Shown one piece after another: positions 1 to 8,628 of a DNA stretch of 64,000 nucleotides (position 1 is its first letter; each line of letters begins with the position of its first letter). Under the pieces are notes generated by a model. The model was not told the origin of the DNA, did no database searches, and saw only the letters and a list, made by a program, of their open reading frames with translations. Both the position numbers and the translations under genes were made by a program. The stretch is from Mycobacterium gordonae (GTDB taxonomy: Bacteria; Actinomycetota; Actinomycetes; Mycobacteriales; Mycobacteriaceae), in contig NZ_CP070973.1 of the NCBI RefSeq assembly GCF_017086405.1, positions 4,744,739 through 4,808,738 on the forward strand, in the 5' to 3' direction.

Positions 1-686
1 GCCGCGCGCAACTGATTCGCGAAACCCGTTGCTGCGGAAGGTAATACGACGTGAAGACCATCGGAGACGACGTTGAGCCCGAACAGGAACGCATCCGGGG
101 TGCCGACGACGATCGCGTCGGCAAACAAGGCCCGCAACTGATTCTGGGCCGATTCGCTGAATGCCGGTGGATAGTAGGCGATGGTGTTCTCGTCGAGGAC
201 GGCCAGCGCGGTATCCAGGTGATAGAACCGCGGATCCACCAGTTCGAGAGATACCACCGGCATCCGCAGTGCCGCCGCGATCTCGGCGTGCGCGCGTGGG
301 TCGGTGCGGAAACCGTAGCCCGCCAGCACCATGTCACCGATGAGCATCAGGTCGCCCTGGCCTTCGTTGACGTGGCGGGTGGACACCGGCCGGTAACCGT
401 TTGAAGACATCCAATCGGCGTACGCCCGGGACTCCCCGGCTCGCTCGGCGAACCGAAATCGCGCCACGATCGCCACGCCGTGAGCAACGAATCCGCCGTT
501 GGCGGCGTACACCATGTCGGGCAGGCCCGCCACCGGCTCCACCAGATCCACCCGGTGGCCCAACCGAACGTAAGTTTCGCGCAGTCGGTCCCACTGCGCT
601 GTCGCGAGGCGGGCGTCGACCGCGGCGCCCGTGTCCATCCAGGGGTTGATGGCGTATTCGACGGCGAAAAAGGTCGGTGGTGTCAT
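1..686 (-). CDS. N-dimethylarginine dimethylaminohydrolase / arginine deiminase family protein (partial, C-terminus outside window)
   Basis: Reading leftward from an ATG at 686 gives about 228 residues beginning MTPPTFFAVEYAINPWMDTG, open to the window edge, so the C-terminus with the expected catalytic Cys is missing. Family hallmarks are the acidic-rich EYAINPWMD region, GQGDLM and the HLDT motif (RFYHLDTAL) carrying the catalytic His. The family hydrolyses guanidino groups of arginine or methylarginine. It matches M. tuberculosis Rv2323c in sequence style and position, where it lies divergent from an AsnC regulator, as here. A role in arginine catabolism is inferred; the exact substrate is unknown. 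Confidence 0.85.
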   Translation of the reverse strand, partial: MTPPTFFAVEYAINPWMDTGAAVDARLATAQWDRLRETYVRLGHRVDLVEPVAGLPDMVYAANGGFVAHGVAIVARFRFAERAGESRAYADWMSSNGYRPVSTRHVNEGQGDLMLIGDMVLAGYGFRTDPRAHAEIAAALRMPVVSLELVDPRFYHLDTALAVLDENTIAYYPPAFSESAQNQLRALFADAIVVGTPDAFLFGLNVVSDGLHVVLPSAATGFANQLRA

Positions 687-822
687 CGCATAGTGCCGCG
701 CGGTCGGACGCCGTTCACGCGGGCCGGCCGACCGGGATCCGGGCACGAATCGAGCGTCAACATAGTTGTCCGTCATAAATATCAACGCTATTTGGCCCTC
801 TGTACGCAAGCAAACGAAGTAC

Positions 823-851
823 ATTGCGCAATTACCATTGAAATATTGCGC
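823..851. promoter_or_regulatory. Candidate Lrp/AsnC operator: TTGCGCAA palindrome and repeated half-site
   Basis: In the AT-rich divergent intergenic region, ATTGCGCAAT (823-832) is a perfect palindrome and its half ATTGCGC recurs at 845-851, 22 bp on (two helical turns). This sits about 50-80 bp upstream of the AsnC-type regulator start and between the two divergent genes. Spaced palindromic repeats on one DNA face suit octameric Lrp/AsnC binding. The assignment is inference. Confidence 0.45.
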
Positions 852-901
852 TACGCTCGTATCAGCAGTGATTTGTTGCGTCACGTGATGACGGAGGTCC
901 G

Positions 902-1348
902 ATGGACCGCTTGGACGACACCGACGAGCGGATCCTGGTCGAACTCGCCGAACATGCACGCGCCACGTTCGCCGAGATCGGCCAGAAGGTGAATCTGTCC
1001 GCTCCGGCGGTGAAGCGTCGGGTGGACCGGATGCTCGACAGTGGTGTGATTCGAGGGTTCACCACCGTCGTCGACCACAACGCGCTGGGCTGGAACACCG
1101 AGGCGTACGTCCAGGTGTTCTGCCATGGCCGCATCGCGCCGGAGAAACTGCGGGAGGCGTGGGTGGATATCCCCGAGGTGGTCAGCGCCGCCACGGTGAC
1201 CGGCACCTCGGATGCGATCCTGCATGTGCTTGCCCGGGACATGCGGCACCTGGAGGCTGCCCTGGAACGCATCCGATCCAGTGCCGACATCGAACGCAGC
1301 GAAAGCATCGTGGTGCTCTCGAACCTGATCGACCGGATGCGGCCTTGA
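902..1348 (+). CDS. Lrp/AsnC family transcriptional regulator
   Basis: A 148-residue protein with an N-terminal winged helix-turn-helix (MDRLDDTDERILVELAEHAR, helix-turn-helix around residues 20-42 with SAPAVKRRVDRM) followed by a RAM/AsnC ligand-binding domain (about 65-140). GGAGGT at 893-898 is a good ribosome binding site for the ATG at 902. It is divergent from the arginine-deiminase-like gene, the same arrangement as Rv2324/Rv2323c, so control of that gene by an amino acid ligand is likely by inference. Length is normal for the family. Confidence 0.92.
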   Translation: MDRLDDTDERILVELAEHARATFAEIGQKVNLSAPAVKRRVDRMLDSGVIRGFTTVVDHNALGWNTEAYVQVFCHGRIAPEKLREAWVDIPEVVSAATVTGTSDAILHVLARDMRHLEAALERIRSSADIERSESIVVLSNLIDRMRP

Positions 1349-1365
1349 CTCAGGCCGTCAAACCC

Positions 1366-2214
1366 TCAGTGCGCAGCCAGCATCGTCTGAACCGCCACAC
1401 CCGCACCGCAGACCAACACGGAGATGGTCATCGCGAACCAGTCAGAGAGCTTCGGCCGGCGCGGGTGGGCCGACAACTGACCGGTCCCACCGCGCGCGGT
1501 GATCGCATCACCCATCTCGTCAGCGCGGCGCAGCGTCACGGTGATGGTGGCCGCGAGCAGGTCGATGACCTCCAGACGGCGCTGCTGGCGCCTCTCTTTG
1601 CGGCTGCGCGGCACCGGTTTCGGCCGGAGCCGACGCGCCGCGTACAGCACCTGGAATTCGTCGATCAGCATCGGGAAGGCGCGCAGCGCCAGCGCGAGCG
1701 CCACCGCCCACTCGTCGATCGGCAGCCGCAGCAGCCGCAGCGGCCGGCCCAAAGTGGCTACGGCAGGGCCGATTTCGGCAACGTTGGTGGTGTATGACAC
1801 CAGACCGCCCAGGGCCAGCAGCACCAGTGTCAGCGCGGTGATCCGTAGGAAATTCAGGATGCCGCCTAGGCCCACCTCGAGGCCGGCCACCGAGACCAAC
1901 GGATCACCGCCGGCCAGCGCCGCGGTGAAAGCACCGATAGACACGAGAATCCACAACCACCGGGGTATCGACGGTAGTGCGCCGCGCGGAATGTGCGCGG
2001 TCCAGATCGCCGCCAGCACCAGAGCGGCGGCGCACCCGATCGTCACCCACCCCGGGTAGAACGCCAGGAGCACCGAAATGCCGAACACCACAAGGAGTTT
2101 GGTGCCGGCCCACAGGTCATGGATGGGCGAGGAGCCCGGGATCGGCACCAGCAGCACCACCGGACGGCCCGGCCTGCGGTTCTCGCCCTGCCCGGGGTGC
2201 GATGTCGTCGTCAC
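1366..2214 (-). CDS. ECF transporter transmembrane (T) component, CbiQ/EcfT family
   Basis: A 282-residue membrane protein with hydrophobic segments near residues 38-70, 88-105, 115-145 and 255-280. Two coupling-helix motifs of EcfT proteins are visible: AARRLRPK (about 192-199) and TARGGTGQ (about 239-246). The T component couples paired ATPases to a substrate-binding membrane subunit for vitamin or metal uptake. Its start ATG overlaps the stop of the upstream ABC protein (ATGA at 2211-2214), so the two are translationally coupled. It corresponds to Rv2325c. Substrate unknown. Confidence 0.88.
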   Translation of the reverse strand: MTTTSHPGQGENRRPGRPVVLLVPIPGSSPIHDLWAGTKLLVVFGISVLLAFYPGWVTIGCAAALVLAAIWTAHIPRGALPSIPRWLWILVSIGAFTAALAGGDPLVSVAGLEVGLGGILNFLRITALTLVLLALGGLVSYTTNVAEIGPAVATLGRPLRLLRLPIDEWAVALALALRAFPMLIDEFQVLYAARRLRPKPVPRSRKERRQQRRLEVIDLLAATITVTLRRADEMGDAITARGGTGQLSAHPRRPKLSDWFAMTISVLVCGAGVAVQTMLAAH

Positions 2215-4268
2215 GACGCACCCCCCGGTCGCACCCCGGAGGTGGAGGCCGACTCCAGCGCCCCCTCACGCAGATGCAGGGTGCGCGGGCACAGGCTTTC
2301 CATCCCGACGAGGTCGTGCGAAATGACGACGACCGTCAGACCCCGCTCGCGGCGCAGATCTTCGAGCAGCCGCAGCAACCCGCTCTGGCTTTCGGCGTCC
2401 AGCCCGGCCAGCGGCTCGTCAAGAATCAGCGCCTTCGGCTTACACGCAAGCAGACCGGCCAGGACCACCCGACGCATCTGGCCGCCGCTGAGCTTGTCAA
2501 TGCTGCGGGTCGCCAACGCCGGGTCGAGTCCGACGACACCGAGCGCCGCGATGACCCGGCCCTGATCTTTGTGCGAAAAGCCGGCCGCTGAGGCGACTTC
2601 CAGGTCGACGCGGCTGCGCATCAGCTGCAGTCGGGCCGCCTGGAACGACAACGCGACGGCGCCAACCTGCTCGTCGGTGGGACGACCATCGAGCAGGCAC
2701 GCCCCACTCGTCGGCGACGTCAGACCGGCCATGATCCAGGCCAACGTCGACTTACCCGAACCGTTGCCGCCATGGATCAGCACCCCATCGCCCTGTTCCA
2801 CGACGAAGTTGATGTCGCGCAGCGCTGTCTTGGCCCAGGGGGTACCGATGCCGTATTCATGGCCGACACCGACGAGTTCGAGCGTCGAGCCACTGCGGGT
2901 GCCGCCCACTCCCACCGTCGGCAGCTGCGCGTCCCCGGTGGGCTGGACCATGCCGGAGTTGTCCGGGGAATCGCTGAGTTTGATGGTCCGGTCGGCAGAT
3001 TCGGCTTCGTTGTTGTAGTGCGTGATGTGCACCAGTGCGGTCCGGTGTCGCTTGGTGAGGCCCGACAGCACATTCAGCAAGCCCTCGCGGCCCTGCTGAT
3101 CCACCATGGTCGTGACTTCGTCGGCGATCAGCATCGCGGGCTCACGGGCCAGTGCGGCGGCCAGCGCCAGCCGCTGCAATTCGCCACCGGACAGGCTGCC
3201 GGTGTCGCGTTCGGCCAGATCTTCCAGTCCCACCTCGCGCAGCAATGTGTCGACGTCGGTCTTGGTGCCCGGCGGCAGACCCCACACCACGTCGTCGGCG
3301 ACTCGAGTGCCGAGCACCTGGCTTTCGGGATGCTGCAGCACGACGGCCGTGCCGCCCAGCTTGCCCAGCCCCACCGCTCCGGGCCGATGCACGGTGCCCG
3401 ACGTAGGCTCCCGGCCGGCCAGAATCAACATCAGGGTGGTCTTGCCGGAACCGTTGGCGCCGGTGATCGCGATGTGCTCCCCCTGGTCGATGTCGAGGCT
3501 GATCTCGCGCAACGCGTCCTGGCCGGCACCGGGATAGCGGAAGCGCACGTGGTCCAACCGCACCGGCACCGGGCCGACGGCGGCGTCGCCACCGTCACCG
3601 ACGGGGGCGTCGAGCTTGTGCACGTCCGGGATGCCGCGCATCCGCTCCAGGAGTCGGGACAGCGCCCACCACCCGATTAGCGAGATGAAGATGACCCCGA
3701 GGGTGACGCCGCCCAGCAGGAACAGCTGCCAGTAGTGCAGCGCGACGGCGTACGCCTTTTTCAGCCAGAACCCGGCGTCCTGCAGACCGACCCGTCCGAA
3801 GAACGAGGCCAGCCCGTTCACGTTCGCGCTGATCGCGTCGCGCATCAGGTGCCGCAGGCGCGTCAACACCATCAATATCCCGACGTTGCCGGCACCGAAG
3901 ATCAATCCGGCGATCACCGACGAGACGACCACGGTGGGCGTGCCGCGGCCCCGGCGCTTGATGATTCCGGTGAGTCCGCCGATGTAGGCGCTCTGGATCA
4001 CACCCATCAATCCGCCACCGCCGGCGATCAAGAAGGCGATGACGCCGGCCGCGACCGTCGCCGTGATCAGCACCCGCAGCCGGTATCGGTAGGCGAGCAG
4101 GCCGGTGGGGACGGTGCCCAGCAACGCCAGCCCCGCGGCAAACGGGACGATGACGGAGATGATGGCGGTCACCGCGCACAGCGCGGCCATCACCGACGCT
4201 TGCGCCAACTCACTCGGTCGCAGCGGTCCACCCCGAGCGCGCGAAGGGGGTGGTCCGATCTCGCTCAC
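2211..4268 (-). CDS. ECF-type ABC transporter: fused membrane domain and two ATPase domains
   Basis: From a GTG at 4268 the protein has 685 residues. An N-terminal membrane domain (about 20-215, six hydrophobic segments) resembles ECF substrate-binding or DUF2232-type proteins. Two ABC ATPase domains follow, each with Walker A (GANGSGKTT; GGNGSGKST), signature (LSGGELQR; LSGGQMRR) and Walker B (MLIADE; LILDEP). With the overlapping T-component gene it would form a complete ECF importer in two polypeptides, as for Rv2326c. An alternative start at 4328 adds 20 residues but would cover an inverted repeat that looks regulatory, so the GTG is preferred. Substrate unknown. Confidence 0.88.
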   Translation of the reverse strand: MSEIGPPPSRARGGPLRPSELAQASVMAALCAVTAIISVIVPFAAGLALLGTVPTGLLAYRYRLRVLITATVAAGVIAFLIAGGGGLMGVIQSAYIGGLTGIIKRRGRGTPTVVVSSVIAGLIFGAGNVGILMVLTRLRHLMRDAISANVNGLASFFGRVGLQDAGFWLKKAYAVALHYWQLFLLGGVTLGVIFISLIGWWALSRLLERMRGIPDVHKLDAPVGDGGDAAVGPVPVRLDHVRFRYPGAGQDALREISLDIDQGEHIAITGANGSGKTTLMLILAGREPTSGTVHRPGAVGLGKLGGTAVVLQHPESQVLGTRVADDVVWGLPPGTKTDVDTLLREVGLEDLAERDTGSLSGGELQRLALAAALAREPAMLIADEVTTMVDQQGREGLLNVLSGLTKRHRTALVHITHYNNEAESADRTIKLSDSPDNSGMVQPTGDAQLPTVGVGGTRSGSTLELVGVGHEYGIGTPWAKTALRDINFVVEQGDGVLIHGGNGSGKSTLAWIMAGLTSPTSGACLLDGRPTDEQVGAVALSFQAARLQLMRSRVDLEVASAAGFSHKDQGRVIAALGVVGLDPALATRSIDKLSGGQMRRVVLAGLLACKPKALILDEPLAGLDAESQSGLLRLLEDLRRERGLTVVVISHDLVGMESLCPRTLHLREGALESASTSGVRPGGAS

Positions 4269-4320
4269 TCGATCGATTCTGCCAGGTCCACTGGCCACAA
4301 GCTGACCAGCACACAGTCGC

Positions 4321-4374
4321 TCAGGCATTTGGCCTGACGGCTCTCAAGATTGGTCTCGCTTAGCAAAGCTATGC
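4321..4374. promoter_or_regulatory. Two inverted repeats in the ABC/MarR divergent promoter region (candidate MarR operators)
   Basis: TCAGGCATTTGGCCTGA (4321-4337) is a perfect 6-5-6 inverted repeat. GCTTAGCAAAGCTATGC (4358-4374) is an imperfect 17-bp palindrome 12 bp before the MarR start codon. MarR dimers typically bind 16-20 bp palindromes in the divergent promoter next to their own gene, so one or both are candidate operators controlling marR and the ECF transporter. Confidence 0.45.
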
Positions 4375-4386
4375 AACGATGGGCAT

Positions 4387-4863
4387 ATGACTTCGTCCGC
4401 CGCGGCACGAGACGCCGATGTGGCGCACGGTCTGGGGGCCGACCTGCTGGCAGTCGTCGCGCGGTTGAATCGCCTGGCCACCCAGCGCATCCAGATGCCG
4501 CTGCCCTCGGCGCAGGCCCGGCTGCTGGCAACGATCGAAGCCCAGGGCGAAGCCCGCATCGGCGACCTGGCCGCCGTCGACCACTGTTCCCAACCGACGA
4601 TGACGACTCAGGTGCGCCGCCTCGAGGACGCCGGACTGGTGTCGCGAACGATCGACCCCGGTGACGCCCGCGCGGTCCGGATCAAGATCACCCCCGAGGG
4701 CGTCCACACGCTCAACGCGGTCCGCAGGGACCGGGCCGCCGCCATCGAACCGCAACTGGCCCGCCTCGATGCCGCAGACCGTCAGGTGCTGGCCGATGCC
4801 GTCGAGGTGTTGCGCCGACTGCTGGAAAACGCCGCCAACGCGCCGGGCCGCCACACACTCTGA
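4387..4863 (+). CDS. MarR family transcriptional regulator
   Basis: A 158-residue protein with a MarR winged helix: recognition helix around CSQPTMTTQVRRLEDAGLV (residues 75-95) and wing DPGDARAVRIKITPEG (about 99-115), flanked by dimerisation helices. It is divergent from the ECF transporter gene and equals Rv2327 in position. Local autoregulation and control of the transporter through the palindromes immediately upstream are inferred. Ligand unknown. Confidence 0.9.
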   Translation: MTSSAAARDADVAHGLGADLLAVVARLNRLATQRIQMPLPSAQARLLATIEAQGEARIGDLAAVDHCSQPTMTTQVRRLEDAGLVSRTIDPGDARAVRIKITPEGVHTLNAVRRDRAAAIEPQLARLDAADRQVLADAVEVLRRLLENAANAPGRHTL

Positions 4864-4931
4864 TCGCGCCAACGCGAGTGGAGGCACTGCCGCAGCGGGT
4901 AGACACTTGAGTCAGTAACCCCCGATGAAAG

Positions 4932-7427
4932 GTGGCGGCCATCCCTGACGTCTCCCCGTTGACCGTATGGGTCGGATCGATGCGGTACGTCTTCGCGCCG
5001 GGCCGCGATGTGATCGTGGGCCACGGCGGACACTGCGACGTCCGACTGGATCCCGACGTTTCCGGCCCCGACACTCAACCCGTTCCCGATGTCGTGCTGC
5101 GGTTCGCCGGCACCCACTGGCTGGCCGTCGACCAAAGCCACCGAGGGCTGTTTCTCGACGGGGTGCGGATGTCGACCATCGACATCCGCGACGGTCAGAC
5201 GATCGCGATAGGCGACCCGCTGCACGGACCGCGGCTGAGGTTCCAGGTGACCGCTCCCGACGACGCGCCGCCGCCGACCACCGATCCGATGGGGGTGAAG
5301 AAACCGGCGCCGAACGTCCCGGCCCCACCCGCCGAGGACCCACCTACCAGCGCCATCCCGGCCCCACCCGCCGAAGATCCCCCGACCACCGCCATCCCCG
5401 CCCCACCCGCCGAGGAACCCCCGACCACCGCCATCCCCGCCCCACCCGCCGAGGACCCCCCGACCACCGCCATCCCCGCCGCACTGGCCACCAGCTATGG
5501 GCCGATCGAACACTCCCCCTTGGAGCGACCTACCCGGCCCTTCCGGGTGCCGCCCGCAGACGCAGCTACCGCCCCGCCGGCACCCGAGGAGGCCCCGGCC
5601 AAGGGTCCCGGGCTAGTCGAGCGGTTGACCGAGGCGGGCCGAAAGATGCTCCCGGGCCACACCGACTCCGAACCCGACGAGCTCCCACTCCAGACCAGCC
5701 GGTTGCCGCTGCTGCCGGGCGCCCGCACCATCGGGGTCGCCGGTTACCACCTGGGGCTCGCGCACGACGGCCAGGAGCTGCTGTCGGACGTGACGTTCAC
5801 CGCGCCTCCGGGCTCACTGCTCGCGGTGGTCGGGCCGTCGGCGGCCCGCAATTTCGCGCTCACCGGCCTGCTCGCCGGAACCCGACCCCCGAGCGCGGGT
5901 CTGCTGACCGTTGACGGCCACGACGCGCATGCCGAGCCCGACGTGATGCGGTTACGCATCGGAGTGGTCCCGCGCGACAACCGGGTCCACCCCCGACTCA
6001 CTGTGGAGCACGCCCTGGGATACGCGGCCGAGCTACGGCTGCCGCCGGACACCTCGCCGGAGAACCGCGAACGGGTCATCGCCCAGGTTCTCGACGAACT
6101 CGAGCTGACCCCGCACCGCACAACCCGGGTCGCCAAGCTGCCCCCCGAAGCGCGCCGGTGCGTGTCTCTGGCGGTCGAGCTGCTCACCAGGCCTTCGCTG
6201 TTGGTGGTCGAGGCGCCCGGCGCCGGGCTGGATCCATTGCAGCAGAACCATGTGATGGCCCTGCTGCGCCGGCAGGCCGATCTCGGCTGTGTCGTGGTGG
6301 TCTCCGGTATCGCGCCGGCCTTTCTGAATATGTGCGACCAGGTGTTGCTACTCACACCCGCGGGCCAACTGGCGTTCGCTGGGCCGCCCTCGCACATCGA
6401 CTCGGCGCTCGGCAGCACCGACTGGTTCGACATCTTCGGGCGGATCAGCGCGGACCCCTACGGCGCCCATCATGCATTTCTGATGCGGCAGCAGGCGTCG
6501 GTGTCGCCGACGCCACCGTCGGTCGCCAGACCGCAGCGGCTTGCGCCGACTCCCGGATTCGGTCAGCAATTGCGGATGCTGGCCCGCCGCCAGCTGCGAT
6601 TGTTACTGGCCAGCCCGGTGTCTTCGCTGTTCCTGCTGGTGTTGCCCGTTGCCCTGGGAGCGTTGACGCTGTTGATCCCGGGGAATTCGGGGTTGGCTCG
6701 GCCCGGTCCGTCGTCGGCGAACACACACGAAGCCATCGAGATTCTGGCCGCGCTGAACTTCTCAGCGGTGCTGATGGGCACGGTCCTCACCATCGGCAGC
6801 CTGGTTTCCGAGCGCCGAATCTTCCGCCGGGAGCAGACAATCGGGCTGTCGGCGTCGGCGTACCTGCTCGCCAAGCTCGTTGTCTTCGGTCTGGTCACCG
6901 CCGCGCAGGCCGCGATTTTGACCGCCATCGTGATCGTCGGCAAAGGCGGGCCGAAGCACGGCGCGGCGCTGCTGGGCACTTCCCCGCTGGCGGCGGCCAT
7001 CGAGCTGTATCTCAGTGTGGCTGCAACGGCCGTCGTCTCGGCGATCGTCGGATTGGCGCTGTCTTCGCTGGGCAAGTCGAGGGCCGAGGTGGTGCCGTTG
7101 CTGATCCCCGCGTTGCTGGGTTCACTGTTGTTCGCCGGCGGGCTGGTTTCGCTGGTGGGCACCTGGGGCTACGACCAGGTCTCGTGGTTCATTCCGGCGC
7201 AGTGGGGTTTTGCGGCCGCGGCCGCCACCGTCGATTTGCGGCGGATCGACAAGCTCGCCACGGACAACGCGGTGTGGAGCCACTACTCGGGCTGGTGGGT
7301 GTTCGACATGCTCATGTTGGGGCTCCTCGCCGCGGTGTGGGCCGGGTTCGTCCGATACCGATTGCGTCCGCCTACCAGCACGCCACTACGTCGCGAAAAC
7401 GGGAATGGCCTGCCCTTATCGGGGTAG
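4932..7427 (+). CDS. FHA-ABC exporter-like membrane protein with degenerate FHA and ATPase motifs
   Basis: An 831-residue protein organised like mycobacterial Rv1747: FHA-like domain (10-105), proline-rich linker with four 13-residue repeats (129-180), ABC ATPase-like domain (265-480) and ABC-2 type membrane domain with six segments (about 560-815). Catalytic motifs are altered: Walker A reads GPSAARNF, lacking the Gly-Lys-Ser/Thr; the Q-loop Gln is Arg (VVPRDN); the signature reads LPPEARR; Walker B ends VVEAPGAGLDP without Asp-Glu; the switch His is absent. The FHA domain lacks the usual Gly-Arg, Ser-x-x-His and Asn-Gly residues. The GTG start is uncertain because AAAGG abuts it. It may be a non-hydrolysing partner or scaffold of another exporter. 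Confidence 0.85.
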   Translation: MAAIPDVSPLTVWVGSMRYVFAPGRDVIVGHGGHCDVRLDPDVSGPDTQPVPDVVLRFAGTHWLAVDQSHRGLFLDGVRMSTIDIRDGQTIAIGDPLHGPRLRFQVTAPDDAPPPTTDPMGVKKPAPNVPAPPAEDPPTSAIPAPPAEDPPTTAIPAPPAEEPPTTAIPAPPAEDPPTTAIPAALATSYGPIEHSPLERPTRPFRVPPADAATAPPAPEEAPAKGPGLVERLTEAGRKMLPGHTDSEPDELPLQTSRLPLLPGARTIGVAGYHLGLAHDGQELLSDVTFTAPPGSLLAVVGPSAARNFALTGLLAGTRPPSAGLLTVDGHDAHAEPDVMRLRIGVVPRDNRVHPRLTVEHALGYAAELRLPPDTSPENRERVIAQVLDELELTPHRTTRVAKLPPEARRCVSLAVELLTRPSLLVVEAPGAGLDPLQQNHVMALLRRQADLGCVVVVSGIAPAFLNMCDQVLLLTPAGQLAFAGPPSHIDSALGSTDWFDIFGRISADPYGAHHAFLMRQQASVSPTPPSVARPQRLAPTPGFGQQLRMLARRQLRLLLASPVSSLFLLVLPVALGALTLLIPGNSGLARPGPSSANTHEAIEILAALNFSAVLMGTVLTIGSLVSERRIFRREQTIGLSASAYLLAKLVVFGLVTAAQAAILTAIVIVGKGGPKHGAALLGTSPLAAAIELYLSVAATAVVSAIVGLALSSLGKSRAEVVPLLIPALLGSLLFAGGLVSLVGTWGYDQVSWFIPAQWGFAAAAATVDLRRIDKLATDNAVWSHYSGWWVFDMLMLGLLAAVWAGFVRYRLRPPTSTPLRRENGNGLPLSG
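5316..5471 (+). repeat. Four tandem 39-bp repeats coding for a Pro-rich linker
   Basis: Four in-frame copies of a 13-codon unit encode variants of IPAPPAEDPPTTA between the FHA-like and ATPase-like domains. The third copy has Glu for Asp and the first ends TSA. The high DNA identity between copies suggests recent slippage or unequal crossing-over, so copy number may vary between strains. Confidence 0.9.
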
Positions 7428-7828
7428 CGGCGAATTCCAACCAGATATGCTTCACACTTGCGCCGCTGCTAACAACACGAATTGCGGGTAAGTGGTCGGA
7501 TTATGAATTCATTCATGACGCTGGACAGTGACCTCAGTCACGTCACATTCGGCCACCGAAGCTGAGATCACTACGCCGAGATCCATTGCACATCGGTAGA
7601 ACCGAGGTCTGCTGAGGAGGCGCTGGAACGCGGTGAACCGCATTGCGCCGGACGCAAGAATTTCGCAAACCGGCGGATCTAATGTCGCTCCAACAGAGTA
7701 AAGCATTGCCAATGATGCCTGCGGTTAGTAATCGGCAGTGGGCGGGAATAGCACGACCTTCCAATCGCCCGCCGCGCGCCGATTAGGTGGCTATCATCTG
7801 CCTACTCCCAACGGAAAGGAGGGCCATT
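7428..7828. other. Intergenic region with short palindromes, no gene seen
   Basis: The 401 bp between the FHA-ABC gene and the small secreted proteins have stops in all frames and no coding-like codon pattern. ATGAATTCAT (7503-7512) is a 10-bp palindrome and GTGAC-CTCA-GTCAC (7528-7541) a short inverted repeat; either might be a protein binding site. The promoter of the downstream pair should lie in the last part of this stretch. Confidence 0.5.
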
Positions 7829-8158
7829 ATGCTGCTGGCCCGAGCAACGAAACAAGTCCTCGCCGGCGCCGTGCTGGCTGCGTTCACCGCAGTCAGTGGG
7901 TGGGGCATGGCCACCGCCCATGCGGAAACCTTCGCCCCGCACCAATGGTGTCCCGGCAACCCCAAGCAGCCGCCCTACATCGTCAACCAGTTCATCGACT
8001 GGGACTGGAGCGTCTGCCACACCTGGTATCCGACCAACTACGGGATGGGCAACGTCACCTCGCAAGGCAGCCCGATCTCGATCTGGGACGGCGACAACCC
8101 GCCGGTGGAGGCGATCACCAGACGGGAATGCCCGCCGATCAGCTTTATGTGCCCCTAG
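7829..8158 (+). CDS. Small secreted protein, WCPG/WDxxVCHT family (paralogue 1)
   Basis: The ATG at 7829 follows a strong AAAGGAGG (7815-7822), giving 109 residues. An N-terminal signal peptide is clear: a charged start (MLLARATKQ), a hydrophobic stretch and an Ala-x-Ala site (ATAHAE, cleavage near residue 32). The mature part of about 77 residues contains HQWCPGNP, WDWSVCHTWY, GMGNV, IWDGDNPP and a C-terminal CPPISFMCP, so four Cys that could form two disulfides. The next gene is a paralogue. Function unknown; I recognise only a mycobacterial exported type. Confidence 0.85.
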   Translation: MLLARATKQVLAGAVLAAFTAVSGWGMATAHAETFAPHQWCPGNPKQPPYIVNQFIDWDWSVCHTWYPTNYGMGNVTSQGSPISIWDGDNPPVEAITRRECPPISFMCP

Positions 8159-8202
8159 CCCGATACACCGGCGAGCGGCTTGACCGAGAAAGGGAACCAT
8201 TG

Positions 8203-8628
8203 ATGAACGCTGACTCCAGATTGAAAAGGATCATCGGCGGGGCGTTGCTGTCGGGCGGTGTGGCCGTGGCCGGCTTAGGTTTGGCCACGGGGATCGCCCA
8301 GGCGCATCCCGCTCCTGTTCCGGCCGCCCCCGGTCCGTTCGCCACCGACGACAACGGTTGGGGTCCGCCGAAGCAGTGGTGCCCCGGGGATCCCCTACCG
8401 GCGACGGGCAACCACGTCACCGACCCGTTCCGCGGCTGGGACATGACGGTCTGTCACACCTACTACTACCTGTGGCCTGGGATGGGCAACGTGTCCAACA
8501 TGATCTGGGACGGGGACAATCCACCACCGAAGCCTCCAGGCTCGGGGTATCAGCCGCCGCCGCCTCTTCCGCCGGGGCTGTGCTGGCCCAGCGGCAGCTT
8601 CATTCCCGTGCCGATTGCGTGCCCGTAG
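8203..8628 (+). CDS. Small secreted protein, WCPG/WDxxVCHT family (paralogue 2)
   Basis: This 141-residue protein starts at an ATG preceded by GAAAGGGA (8188-8195). A signal peptide covers about residues 1-35 (GIAQAHP cleavage region). The core repeats its neighbour's motifs: KQWCPGDP, WDMTVCHTYYY, GMGNV and IWDGDNPP, then a proline-rich tail (PPPPLPPGLCWPSGS) ending IACP. Four Cys are conserved in spacing with paralogue 1. The genes lie 44 bp apart and probably form an operon from a tandem duplication. Function unknown. Confidence 0.85.
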   Translation: MNADSRLKRIIGGALLSGGVAVAGLGLATGIAQAHPAPVPAAPGPFATDDNGWGPPKQWCPGDPLPATGNHVTDPFRGWDMTVCHTYYYLWPGMGNVSNMIWDGDNPPPKPPGSGYQPPPPLPPGLCWPSGSFIPVPIACP

